A DNA stretch of 64,000 nucleotides. Origin: Sphingomonas rubra (lineage in GTDB: Bacteria > Pseudomonadota > Alphaproteobacteria > Sphingomonadales > Sphingomonadaceae). Of this stretch, positions 42,315 to 50,189 are shown piece by piece (positions within the stretch are counted from its first letter, which is position 1; every line of letters begins with the position of its first letter). The position numbers were made by a program, and so were the translations under genes. The notes beneath the pieces are model-generated. The model saw only the letters and a list, made by a program, of their open reading frames with translations, did not search any database and was not told the origin of the DNA. The stretch covers positions 62,001 through 126,000 of the forward strand of contig NZ_FOXP01000002.1 in assembly GCF_900115745.1 (NCBI RefSeq). Direction: 5' to 3'.

Positions 42315-42989
42315 ATGGAGTATGTGCTTGATTTCGCACGAGCAGTGTCCGGCGGCGCGCCGATTCGCGGACGGCGGCGCGGCGGTGCGGGCGTGGTCGC
42401 GCAGCTGCGGATCGCCATGCTGGGGATCATGCTGGGCCTGGCACTGCCGTCGCTGCGGGGAACGGACTGGCACACGCTGCTGCCCGCCGGCGTCACGGTG
42501 GAGCTGCCGCGCGCGGGTCGGGTGACCTGGCCGGCGGGCGAGATCGGGTTGCCGCCGATCGGGAAACTGTCCGAACTCGTCGGCGCGATGCTCGGCGCGA
42601 ACGACGCGGCACGCGGCACGGCCGACGTCGTGACCACGCGCTTCGGCCGCTGCGGACGTGGCGTGGTCGGCGACTGCGTGGTCGACGGCGATACGTTTCG
42701 GCTGAACGGCGAGAAGATCCGCATCGCCGACATCGACACGCCCGAGACCCATCCGCCACGCTGCGCCCGCGAGGCGCGGGCCGGCGAGCGCGCGACCGAG
42801 CGGATGCGCGCGCTGCTCAACGAAGGGCCGGTGACGCTGGAGCCCTACAAGCGCGGCCACGACCGATACGGCCGCCGCCTGGCGGTGGTGACGCGGGACG
42901 GCGTGTCGCTGGGCGAGCAGCTGGTGCGGGAAGGGCTGGCGCGCCGCTACGACGGTGGGCAGCGACGCGGATGGTGCGGTTTGGTATAG
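42315..42989 (+). CDS. SNase-like (thermonuclease) protein
   Basis: A 224-residue protein with a membrane helix (about 31-50, IAMLGIMLGLALPSL) followed by a staphylococcal-nuclease domain (about 115-224). The active-site pattern DGDTF, RIADIDTPE (Arg and Glu) and HDRYGRRLA (Arg) is intact, so it should be a calcium-dependent nuclease outside the membrane. The upstream in-frame ATG at 42285 is possible but lacks a ribosome site. It ends 52 bases before the convergent nrdB end. Confidence 0.8.
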   Translation: MEYVLDFARAVSGGAPIRGRRRGGAGVVAQLRIAMLGIMLGLALPSLRGTDWHTLLPAGVTVELPRAGRVTWPAGEIGLPPIGKLSELVGAMLGANDAARGTADVVTTRFGRCGRGVVGDCVVDGDTFRLNGEKIRIADIDTPETHPPRCAREARAGERATERMRALLNEGPVTLEPYKRGHDRYGRRLAVVTRDGVSLGEQLVREGLARRYDGGQRRGWCGLV

Positions 42990-43004
42990 GCAAAGTCGAC
43001 CGGT

Positions 43005-43028
43005 GCGGGTTGGCCGACGCCAACCCGC
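43005..43028. terminator. Hairpin between SNase and nrdB ends
   Basis: Perfect 9-base arms gcgggttgg and ccaacccgc around ccgacg lie between two converging genes. No long T-run follows on either strand, so it is only a candidate terminator. Confidence 0.45.
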
Positions 43029-43041
43029 CACCTGGCGCGCC

Positions 43042-44100
43042 TTACTCCGCTGCGACCCCGGCGCGCGAGAACATGTCGCCCTCCAGCTCCAGATCCTCGT
43101 TCGCCGCGGGCACCGCCGCCTTCGCCTTCTGGCGCTTGTCGAACGAGTCCCACACGTCGTTCCACTGGCCCTTGGTCGCGGCCTTGGAATATTCCGTCGC
43201 GCGCTGCTCGAAGAAGTTGGCGTGCTCCACGCCGTTCAGCATCGGGGCGAGCCAGGGCAGGGGATGCTCGTCGATCATGTAGATCGGCTTCAGGCCCAGC
43301 TGCCCCATCCGCCAGTCGGCGATGTAGCGGATGTACTTCTTGATCTCCTTGGGCTTCATCCCCTCGACCGGGCCCATCTCGAACGCCAGGTCGATGAAAT
43401 TGTCCTCCAGCCGGATCGTCGTCTGGCACACGTCGGCGATGTCGTCCTTCACCGCCTTGGTCAGGCAGCCGCGCTCCTGGCAGAAGGCGTGGAACATCTT
43501 GATGATGCCCTCGCAGTGCAGGCTCTCGTCGCGGATCGACCAGGTGACGATCTGGCCCATGCCCTTCATCTTGTTGAAGCGCGGAAAGTTCATCAACATC
43601 GCGAACGACGCGAACAGCTGCACGCCCTCGGTGAAGCCGCCGAACATCGCAAGCGTGCGCGCGATATCCTCGTCCGAATCGACGCCGAAGTTCTGCATGT
43701 AATCATGCTTGTCCTTCATCTCGGCATATTCGAGGAAGGCACCATACTCGCTCTCGGGCATGCCGATCGTGTCGAGCAGGTGACTGTAGGCGGCGATGTG
43801 GACCGTCTCCATGTTGCTGAACGCGGTCAGCATCATCTTGATCTCGGTCGGCTTGAACACGCGGCCGTATTTCTCGTGGTAGCAGTCCTGCACCTCGACG
43901 TCGGCCTGGGTGAAGAAGCGGAAGATCTGCGTCAGCAGGTTGCGCTCGTGATCGGACAGCTTCTGCGCCCAGTCGCGGCAGTCCTCGCCCAGCGGCACCT
44001 CCTCGGGCAGCCAGTGGAGCTGCTGCTGGCGCTTCCAGAATTCGAACGCCCAGGGGTATTCGAACGGCTTGTACTGCTTACGGGCTTCGAGAAGGGACAT
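43042..44100 (-). CDS. nrdB: Ribonucleotide reductase class I beta subunit
   Basis: The 352-residue radical-generating subunit. The metal ligands and radical site keep E. coli spacing: Asp67, Glu98 and His101 with Tyr105 in NMETVHIAAY, so a tyrosyl radical is expected (class Ia-like). The second ligand set is in WSIRDESLHCEG. The C-terminal tail carries no ATP-cone. The ATG at 44100 gives the family N-terminus MSLLEARKQYKP. It lies on the same strand as nrdA but 1.1 kb away. Confidence 0.96.
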   Translation of the reverse strand: MSLLEARKQYKPFEYPWAFEFWKRQQQLHWLPEEVPLGEDCRDWAQKLSDHERNLLTQIFRFFTQADVEVQDCYHEKYGRVFKPTEIKMMLTAFSNMETVHIAAYSHLLDTIGMPESEYGAFLEYAEMKDKHDYMQNFGVDSDEDIARTLAMFGGFTEGVQLFASFAMLMNFPRFNKMKGMGQIVTWSIRDESLHCEGIIKMFHAFCQERGCLTKAVKDDIADVCQTTIRLEDNFIDLAFEMGPVEGMKPKEIKKYIRYIADWRMGQLGLKPIYMIDEHPLPWLAPMLNGVEHANFFEQRATEYSKAATKGQWNDVWDSFDKRQKAKAAVPAANEDLELEGDMFSRAGVAAE

Positions 44101-44120
44101 GGGATTACTCCGGTGAAGGC

Positions 44121-44324
44121 TTAGAGATCGGTGGACCACCGCCACATCGCGGTGGCGGACATGAGAAGGACGATGCCGGCGGAGGCGAGCATGATGCCGA
44201 CCATGCGGTAGGCGTAGGTCCTACGCTCCGAAATGGCGGGTCGGCGCAACCGCAGCAGCATGACGATGCCGGCAAGGGTCAGCAGGCTGGCGACGACGTA
44301 CATCACGGCTACGGGGTATGTCAT
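44121..44324 (-). CDS. Small two-helix membrane protein
   Basis: A 67-residue protein with two membrane helices (about 4-24 and 40-60) and a basic linker (RLRRPAISERRTYAYR). It lies 20 bases upstream of nrdB on the same strand, so it is probably co-transcribed. No family is recognised. Confidence 0.6.
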   Translation of the reverse strand: MTYPVAVMYVVASLLTLAGIVMLLRLRRPAISERRTYAYRMVGIMLASAGIVLLMSATAMWRWSTDL

Positions 44325-44380
44325 GCATCCATTCTCCGCTCGGCTCGTTCGGCACGCGACCTCATCAAAGGAGAATGACC

Positions 44381-44629
44381 ATGGTCGATATCAGCCAGAT
44401 CCAGGAGCACGCCGAAGTCATCGCTGCCGACGGCACCCATGTCGGCACCGTCGACCACGTGCAGGGCGACCGCATCAAGCTGACCAAGAACGACAGCCCG
44501 CAGACCGAGGACGGGCAGGGCGGCAAGCACCATTACATCTCGGTCGGCCTGGTGGCGGACATCGAGGACGGCAAGGTGCGGCTGAGCTCCACGGGCGCGA
44601 ACACGCAGTTCCTCGAAGAGGACGAGTGA
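44381..44629 (+). CDS. DUF2171 domain protein
   Basis: An 82-residue PRC-barrel-like DUF2171 protein; the core is VIAADGTHVGTVDHVQGDRIKLTKND. The ATG at 44381 is chosen since aaggag lies at the correct distance, while an ATG at 44375 is too close. The function of the family is unknown. It is on the opposite strand from the flanking nrd genes. Confidence 0.75.
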   Translation: MVDISQIQEHAEVIAADGTHVGTVDHVQGDRIKLTKNDSPQTEDGQGGKHHYISVGLVADIEDGKVRLSSTGANTQFLEEDE

Positions 44630-44634
44630 CTCTT

Positions 44635-44692
44635 TTCCCTCTCCCATCGGGAGAGGGAGGGAGCCGCATCGCGGCGGAAGGGTGAGGGCAGT
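44635..44692. repeat. F4 repeat, single unit
   Basis: One unit ctctcccatcgggagaggga followed by gaagggtgagggca just after the DUF2171 stop. Its inverted partner is at 44731-44788, and the two can pair across 40 bases. Confidence 0.75.
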
Positions 44693-44697
44693 GCTGG

Positions 44698-45120
44698 TCA
44701 TGCGGCGCTGCCCTTTTTCGCGTCGGCCTCATCCTTCCCACACGGCCTTGCCGTGCGGGCCCCTTCCTTCTCTCGGAGGGAGAAGGAGATTTGTGTCAGG
44801 GCGCCTTCCAGGTTCTGCATGACGTCGGTGTTGGCGAAGCGGATCACGCGATAACCTTGCTGTTCGAAAAAGCGGGTGCGGGCAGCGTCTTGTTGTTCGC
44901 GAGCGGCGTGGGTGTCGCCGTCGACCTCGATGACGAGCTTCTCGCAGAAGCAGAGGAGATCGGCGTAGAACAGACCTATCGGCGTTTGATGGCGCCACTT
45001 CAGCGATGGAAATGCCTCCCTCAGCGCGCGGAGTAGCCGACGCTCGGGCTCGCTCGCCTCCCGGCGGAGTTGGCGAGCCCGGGTGACCGTGCCGATCGGC
45101 TGTTTCGCATAAAGCCACAT
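44698..45120 (-). CDS. DUF559 endonuclease-like protein
   Basis: A 140-residue DUF559 protein, a Vsr-like PD-(D/E)xK nuclease fold. The core reads RRLLRALREAFPSLKWRHQ, PIGLFYADLLC and LVIEVDGDTHA, with the likely catalytic Asp (YAD) and Glu (IEVDG). The domain ends near residue 110; the last 30 residues come from an F4 repeat (44731-44788) read through. A second, double F4 repeat begins just upstream of its start (45124-45220). The role of these nucleases is not known. Confidence 0.8.
   Translation of the reverse strand: MWLYAKQPIGTVTRARQLRREASEPERRLLRALREAFPSLKWRHQTPIGLFYADLLCFCEKLVIEVDGDTHAAREQQDAARTRFFEQQGYRVIRFANTDVMQNLEGALTQISFSLREKEGARTARPCGKDEADAKKGSAA
44731..44788. repeat. F4 repeat inside the DUF559 gene end
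   Basis: An inverted F4 unit (catccttccc...ctctcggagggagaaggag) that encodes the C-terminal tail of the DUF559 protein. It is opposite in orientation to the unit at 44635-44692. Confidence 0.75.
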
Positions 45121-45123
45121 ACT

Positions 45124-45220
45124 GCCCTCACCCTTCCGCGGCTACGCCGCTCCCTCCCTCTCCCGTCGGGAGAGGGAAGGCGCCCGCTGCCAAAGGCAGT
45201 GGGAAGGGTGAGGACAGTTC
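45124..45220. repeat. F4 double palindrome before the DUF559 gene
   Basis: Two F4 units head to head (gccctcacccttccgcgg...ctcccgtcgggagaggga...gggaagggtgaggaca). It fills the 109 bases between the nrdA stop and the DUF559 start. Confidence 0.8.
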
Positions 45221-45229
45221 TCGCTCACC

Positions 45230-47143
45230 TCACTGACAGGCCAGGCACTCGTCGTAATCCGTCGTCTCGCCGATCGAGAATTTTGGCACGGCGATCGTGT
45301 TGTCCGCCTCAACGCCGCTCTGGCCCTCCGCGCCCGCGAAGCCGGCGCGCTGCACCGACTTGGAGCGGAGGTAATAGAGCGACTTGATACCCAGCTCCCA
45401 CGCGCGGAAGTGGAGCATCAGCAGGTCCCATTTCTCCACGTCCGCCGGGATGAACAGGTTCAGCGACTGCGCCTGGTCGATGTACGGCGTGCGATCGCCG
45501 GCGAGCTCAAGCAGCCAGCGCTGGTCGATCTCGAAGCTGGTCTTGTAGCAGTCCTTCTCCTCCTGGCTGAGGAAATCGAGGTGCTGGACCGAGCCGCCAT
45601 TCTCGAGCATCGAGTTCCACACCGCCTCGGTGTTCTTCGACTTCTCGTTGAGCAGCTTTTCCAGATACGGGTTCTTGACGGAGAAGCTGCCCGACAGCGT
45701 CTTGTGCGTGTAGATGTTGGCCGGGATCGGCTCGATGCACGCGCTGGTGCCGCCGCAGATGATGCTGATCGACGCGGTCGGCGCGATCGCCATCTTGCAG
45801 CTGAACCGCTCCATCACGCCCATGTCGGCGGCATCGGGGCAGGGGCCCCGCTCGACCGCGAGCTGCATCGACGCCTCGTTCACCTGCGCGTTGATCTGCT
45901 TGAAGATCTTGAGGTTCCACGACTTGGCCATCGCGCCCTCGAAGGCGAGCCCACGCGCCTGGAGGAAGCTATGGAAGCCCATCACGCCCAGGCCGACCGA
46001 CCGTTCGCGGCCCGCGGAGTAGGCGGCACGCTCCATGCCGGGCTCGTGGCGGTCGATATAATCCTGCAACACATTGTCGAGGAAGCGCATCACGTCCTCG
46101 ACGAACAGCTTGTCGTCCTTCCACTGATCCCACGTCTCCAGGTTGAGCGAGGACAGGCAGCAAACGGCGGTGCGGTCGTTGCCGAGATGGTCGCGGCCGG
46201 TGGGCAGCGTGATCTCCGAGCAGAGGTTGGAGGTCGACACCTTCAGCCCCAGGTCGCGGTGGTGCTTGGGCATGGTCGAGTTCACGTGGTCGGCGAACAC
46301 GATGTACGGCTCACCGGTCGCGAGGCGGGTCTCGACCAGCTTCTGGAACAGCGCGCGCGCGTCGACGGTGCCGCGGGCGGCCTGGTCCTTGGGGCTGCGC
46401 AGCGTCCACTCGGCGCCGTCGCGGACGGCCTCCATGAACGCGTCGGGGATGAGGACGCCGTGGTGGAGGTTGAGCGCCTTGCGGTTGAAGTCGCCCGAGG
46501 GCTTCCGGATCTCCAGGAACTCCTCGATCTCCGGGTGCGAGATGTCGAGGTAGCAGGCGGCCGAGCCGCGACGCAGCGATCCTTGCGAGATGGCGAGAGT
46601 GAGCGAATCCATCACCCGCACGAACGGAATGATGCCGCTGGTCTTGCCGTTCAGGCCGACGGGCTCGCCGATGCCGCGGACGTTGCCCCAGTAGGTGCCG
46701 ATGCCGCCGCCGCGGCTCGCGAGCCAGACATTCTCGTTCCAGGTGTCGACGATGCCGCTGAGGCTGTCGGGCACCGAGTTGAGATAGCAGCTGATCGGCA
46801 GGCCGCGGCCCGTACCGCCGTTCGACAGCACGGGCGTGGCGGGCATGAACCACAGGCGACTGATATACTCGTAGATGCGCTGGGCGTGCGCCTGATCGTC
46901 GGCGTAGGCGCTGGCGACGCGGACGAACAGGTCCTGGTAGGATTCACCGGGCAGCAGGTAGCGGTCGCGCAGCGTCTCCTTGCCGAAGTCGGTCAGCAGC
47001 GTGTCGCGGCTGTGGTCGACGTCGAGCGTGTAGGGCTGCGGCGCCACCGACTTGCTGTCCATCGGCTGCGGCCTGGACGAGGGCGCGGTCGGCACCTCGA
47101 TCGTGTCGGTCGCGCCGCCGCTGCGATCGTCCCGGAAATCCAT
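45230..47143 (-). CDS. nrdA: Ribonucleotide reductase class I alpha subunit
   Basis: The 637-residue catalytic subunit that reduces NDPs to dNDPs. Cys119 (PISCYLNS), the radical Cys in SNLCSEI and the Cys in CCLSSLNLE form the active site; the C-terminal CLAC (633-636) is the thioredoxin-contact pair. It is over 100 residues shorter than E. coli NrdA because there is no N-terminal ATP-cone, so overall activity control by dATP should be missing. The ATG at 47143 has ggagtg upstream. nrdB is on the same strand but separated by the DUF559 and small membrane protein genes. Confidence 0.95.
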   Translation of the reverse strand: MDFRDDRSGGATDTIEVPTAPSSRPQPMDSKSVAPQPYTLDVDHSRDTLLTDFGKETLRDRYLLPGESYQDLFVRVASAYADDQAHAQRIYEYISRLWFMPATPVLSNGGTGRGLPISCYLNSVPDSLSGIVDTWNENVWLASRGGGIGTYWGNVRGIGEPVGLNGKTSGIIPFVRVMDSLTLAISQGSLRRGSAACYLDISHPEIEEFLEIRKPSGDFNRKALNLHHGVLIPDAFMEAVRDGAEWTLRSPKDQAARGTVDARALFQKLVETRLATGEPYIVFADHVNSTMPKHHRDLGLKVSTSNLCSEITLPTGRDHLGNDRTAVCCLSSLNLETWDQWKDDKLFVEDVMRFLDNVLQDYIDRHEPGMERAAYSAGRERSVGLGVMGFHSFLQARGLAFEGAMAKSWNLKIFKQINAQVNEASMQLAVERGPCPDAADMGVMERFSCKMAIAPTASISIICGGTSACIEPIPANIYTHKTLSGSFSVKNPYLEKLLNEKSKNTEAVWNSMLENGGSVQHLDFLSQEEKDCYKTSFEIDQRWLLELAGDRTPYIDQAQSLNLFIPADVEKWDLLMLHFRAWELGIKSLYYLRSKSVQRAGFAGAEGQSGVEADNTIAVPKFSIGETTDYDECLACQ

Positions 47144-47559
47144 CACGCCACTCCTTGTTCTCTGTCCGTTCGAATCGGCCGGCCCGACATCCTACCACCG
47201 ATCGCGAGATCGGCGCAGAACAAACGGTGTCCATGTCGCCGGGGGTAGGGCGCGGCGTCGCTGCCGCCCTTCGCTCCCGCCGTCAACGATCACACCAGCT
47301 ATGGGGTCCGGCCCGATCCCTTACCGCTACAAATTGTGAGAAAGCGGCGGCGGGGGCAAGCGATTAATCGGCCGCTGGCGGCCCGATCCGGTCGCTCCCG
47401 GTCGCCTGCCGCGCACGACGCGTGGTTCCCCGCCGCTTCCGCGAAACGCAAGGGAACAGGGCGCGAACGCGAATTAAATTGTTGGTGCCGAGCCTTCCGG
47501 CCGGCGGCGCGGCGCCCTGCATTTGCCTCCGCGCGCGCGCTGTCGCATGAGCGGGAATC
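47144..47559. other. Divergent promoter region nrdA/fumarase
   Basis: This 416-base gap separates nrdA (minus) from the fumarase gene (plus) and must carry both promoters. The stretch gctacaaattgtgag (about 47327-47340) and gaattaaattgttgg (about 47473-47487) are the only AT-rich islands and the best promoter places. No clear NrdR box pair or gene is visible. Confidence 0.45.
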
Positions 47560-49083
47560 ATGACCGACATCCGCGATACCGACCTGATCGAGAGCGTCGC
47601 CGACGCGCTCCAGTTCATCAGCTACTATCACCCGATGGATTACATCCGCGCGCTGGGCGAAGCGTACGAGGCGGAACAGTCGCCCGCCGCCAAGGACGCG
47701 ATCGCGCAGATCCTCACCAACAGCCGGATGTGCGCGGAAGGGCACCGGCCGATCTGCCAGGATACCGGCATCGTCACCGTGTTCGTGCGCTGGGGGCAGG
47801 AATGCCGTCTGACCGGCGACCGATCCCTGCAGGAGGTCGTCGACGAGGGCGTGCGCCGCGCCTATCTCCATCCCGAGAACCGGCTGCGCGCCTCCATCCT
47901 GGCCGACCCCGCCTTCACGCGGCGCAACACCCGCGACAACACGCCGTCGGTCCTCCACGTCGAGATGGTGCCGGGCAACACCGTGTCGGTCGACGTCGCG
48001 GCCAAGGGCGGCGGGTCGGAGAACAAGTCGAAGTTCAAGATGATGAACCCCAGCGACTCGATCGTCGACTGGGTGCTGGAGATGATCCCGCAGATGGGTG
48101 CCGGCTGGTGCCCGCCCGGCATGCTGGGCATCGGCATCGGCGGCACCGCCGAGAAGGCGATGCTGCTCGCCAAGCAGTCGCTGATGGGTGCGATCGACAT
48201 GGGGCAGTTGCGCGCACGCGGGCCCCGCAACGACATCGAGAGCTTGCGCATCGAGCTGATGGACAAGGTCAACGCGCTCGGCATCGGCGCGCAGGGATTG
48301 GGCGGGTTGTCGACGGTGCTCGACGTCAAGATCCTCGACTGGCCGACGCACGCTGCGTCCAAGCCGGTCGCGATGATCCCCAACTGCGCCGCCACGCGCC
48401 ACGCGCATTTCACGCTCGACGGATCGGGGCCGGTCTATCTGGAGGCGCCGAAGCTGGCCGAATGGCCGCAGGTCGACTGGAAACCAGACAAGGCGGCGAT
48501 CCGCGTCGACCTCGACACGCTGACGCCGGAGGTGGTGCGGTCGTGGAAGCACGGTGACCGCCTGCTGCTCAACGGCAAGATGCTGACCGGACGCGACGCC
48601 GCACACAAGCGGATCAAGGACATGCTCGACGCCGGCGAGCCGCTGCCCGTCGATTTCTGGGGTCGCGTGATCTATTATGTCGGGCCGGTCGATCCGGTGG
48701 GCGAGGAAGTGGTGGGTCCGGCCGGGCCGACCACCGCGACGCGGATGGACAAGTTCACGCGCATGATGCTGGATCAGGGCCTGCTGGCGATGGTCGGCAA
48801 GGCGGAGCGCGGGCCGGCGGCGACCGAGGCGATCGCCGAGGCGGGATCGGCCTATCTGATGGCGGTGGGCGGCGCGGCGTACCTCGTCGCGCGCGCGATC
48901 AAGGGCAGCCGGGTCGTCGGCTTCGAGGATCTGGGCATGGAGGCGATCTACGAGTTTGAGGTCGCCGACTTCCCCGTCACGGTCGCGGTCGACGCGGAGG
49001 GGCAGAACGTCCACCAACTGGCGCCGCTGGTCTGGCGCGAGAAGATCGCGCGCGCCGGCGAAGGGCTCCTCCAGCCGGCCTGA
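47560..49083 (+). CDS. fumA: Class I fumarate hydratase
   Basis: A 507-residue oxygen-sensitive [4Fe-4S] fumarase of the TCA cycle, interconverting fumarate and malate. Cluster cysteines are in GHRPICQDTG (about 73), in the central SKFKMMNPSD/GAGWCPPGM region and in NCAATRHAHF. The length fits the one-chain alpha-plus-beta form. It has a long spacer upstream with its own promoter. Confidence 0.93.
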   Translation: MTDIRDTDLIESVADALQFISYYHPMDYIRALGEAYEAEQSPAAKDAIAQILTNSRMCAEGHRPICQDTGIVTVFVRWGQECRLTGDRSLQEVVDEGVRRAYLHPENRLRASILADPAFTRRNTRDNTPSVLHVEMVPGNTVSVDVAAKGGGSENKSKFKMMNPSDSIVDWVLEMIPQMGAGWCPPGMLGIGIGGTAEKAMLLAKQSLMGAIDMGQLRARGPRNDIESLRIELMDKVNALGIGAQGLGGLSTVLDVKILDWPTHAASKPVAMIPNCAATRHAHFTLDGSGPVYLEAPKLAEWPQVDWKPDKAAIRVDLDTLTPEVVRSWKHGDRLLLNGKMLTGRDAAHKRIKDMLDAGEPLPVDFWGRVIYYVGPVDPVGEEVVGPAGPTTATRMDKFTRMMLDQGLLAMVGKAERGPAATEAIAEAGSAYLMAVGGAAYLVARAIKGSRVVGFEDLGMEAIYEFEVADFPVTVAVDAEGQNVHQLAPLVWREKIARAGEGLLQPA

Positions 49084-49141
49084 CATGGGGGAACGGGCGA
49101 TGCGCCCCGCCGTTGGTGGCGGGAGTTGCAGGAGTATCGCC

Positions 49142-49588
49142 ATGTTCAGATCCGTCATCGCCGCCATCGCCGTCGCGGGTCTCGCCGCCGGTGCCTCCGC
49201 GCAGACGAGTGCGCCGTCGAGCGGGCTCGGTGGGCTGGGCGGGTTGCTGGGCGGCGGCCTGCCCAACATCGCATCGGTCGGCGCGGGCAACGCGGCCGGG
49301 CTGCTCGGCTATTGCCTCAAGAACAACCTGCTCGGTGCCGCGGGCGTTGCTCCTGCGACGCCGGCGCGCGGGACGGCCACGTCGCAGCCGCAGTCATCCG
49401 CCGCCCAGTCGATCCTGGAGCGGCTGACCGGACGCCAAGGCGTCGCCACCTCCCCCGGCTTCGCGGCCGGGCAGGCGGGGCAGGTGCAGACCGGGGGCGG
49501 ACAGGCGCTCTCGCTCGACGGCTTGCGGGGACAGATCAAGACGCGGGTGTGCAGCGCGGTGCTGAGCCGGGCGCGGTCGTTTCTGTGA
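49142..49588 (+). CDS. DUF2501 secreted protein
   Basis: A 148-residue protein with a signal peptide (cleavage near ASAQ, about 22) and the DUF2501 pattern: a Gly-rich GLGGLGGLLGGGLPN, then NAAGLLGYCLKNNLL and a C-terminal LRGQIKTRVCSAVL, with two Cys that may form a disulfide. E. coli YjjA belongs here. No function is known. An aggag site precedes the ATG. Confidence 0.8.
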   Translation: MFRSVIAAIAVAGLAAGASAQTSAPSSGLGGLGGLLGGGLPNIASVGAGNAAGLLGYCLKNNLLGAAGVAPATPARGTATSQPQSSAAQSILERLTGRQGVATSPGFAAGQAGQVQTGGGQALSLDGLRGQIKTRVCSAVLSRARSFL

Positions 49589-49623
49589 AGGTTTAGGTCG
49601 ATCACCGCCTTCGGTCTCTTGTT

Positions 49624-49678
49624 CCTCTCCCGTCGGGAGAGGGAGGGAGCAGCGCAGCTGCGGAAGGGTGAGGGCGAC
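49624..49678. repeat. F4 repeat, single unit
   Basis: One unit (ctctcccgtcgggagaggga through gaagggtgagggc) 36 bases after the DUF2501 stop. Part of the 600-base gene-poor gap 49589-50189. Confidence 0.75.
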
Positions 49679-49838
49679 CAAGCCTGATCGAAATTTGGTA
49701 TAAGAGGCCAAACGTCGGGATGGCGGCGCCCTTCGATTGCTCGCCGAAGCAGGCGCTCAAAATAGGCTATGTCGAACGTGGCGGTGCCGGCCGCATACGT
49801 GTGGGACGGTCGGCATCGCCAACTTTTACACCAGATAT

Positions 49839-49878
49839 GAAAAGAGGTTGCCGAACGCCTCCCGGCAGTTCGACAACC
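49839..49878 (-). terminator. Intrinsic terminator on minus strand
   Basis: On the minus strand GGTTGTCGAAC (49878-49868) pairs with GTTCGGCAACC (49856-49846), leaving one wobble, and is followed by TCTTTTC. There is no minus-strand protein gene that it obviously ends; upstream lies the structured region 49885-50063. Confidence 0.75.
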
Positions 49879-49990
49879 CCCAGACATGGTCAGCGGCCGG
49901 AGAGCTCCAGCCCGGGAGACCATGAGACCGCGTCACCTGTGATCCACGCCGTTGACTGGGAGAGGATACTCCCCGGCGAGGACCGGTGGA

Positions 49991-50047
49991 TCAGCGGCGC
50001 GCCTCCCGAACGAACCGAACCGAACTCACTGCTGAACCATGAGACAT
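49991..50047 (-). CDS. 18-residue peptide with consensus ribosome site
   Basis: The ORF reads MSHGSAVSSVRFVREARR. Its ATG is placed seven bases after AAAGGAGGTGATCCG, a complete match to the 16S rRNA 3' end, far stronger than the sites of neighbouring genes. The basic C-terminal half has four Arg. It may be a leader peptide of the RNA unit rather than a functional protein. Confidence 0.4.
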   Translation of the reverse strand: MSHGSAVSSVRFVREARR

Positions 50048-50189
50048 CGGATCACCTCCTTTCGCTTGTTGATGAGCAACGCGACCATGGCTGGCCGCAA
50101 CCGTAATGTGTGCCGCCACTGCACGAGAAACAAGGCTTGTTCTGCGGGGGTTTTTGGCCGAGCATCCCGCGCCCGCAGTCCCCGCGCGA

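Larger units (their letters stand above)
49839..50063 (-). ncRNA. Candidate structured RNA with an internal 18-codon ORF
   Basis: Read on the minus strand, this stretch has in order a perfect extended Shine-Dalgarno (50062-50048), an 18-codon ORF (50047-49991), an 8-base perfect helix (49993-49986 with 49947-49940), a 7-base perfect helix (49924-49918 with 49891-49885) and the terminator at 49878-49839. The ORF stop lies inside the first helix strand. No gene follows on this strand, so it looks like a small RNA or a leader whose gene is gone. A palindrome AACAAGGCTTGTT (50129-50141) lies in the likely promoter zone. No Rfam family is recognised. Confidence 0.4.

Noticed and set aside
47144..47559. 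NrdR boxes before nrdA
   Set aside because: No pair of 16-base boxes with the right spacing could be found by eye; only loose AT-rich spots are present.
49885..49985. A manganese (yybP-ykoY) riboswitch suggested by GGGGAGTA on the minus strand
   Set aside because: Only the opening motif and a GTCAAC are reminiscent; the rest of the four-way junction is not visible and no manganese exporter gene follows.
50048..50062. The 3' end of a 16S rRNA gene on the plus strand (ggatcacctccttt)
   Set aside because: The match stops after about 15 bases and no other rRNA sequence is present; it is better read as a consensus Shine-Dalgarno on the minus strand.
49720..50106. A 128-codon plus-strand ORF in the gap before the lipoprotein gene
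   Set aside because: Composition is not protein-like, it has no ribosome site, and it runs antisense through the terminator and helices of the RNA candidate.
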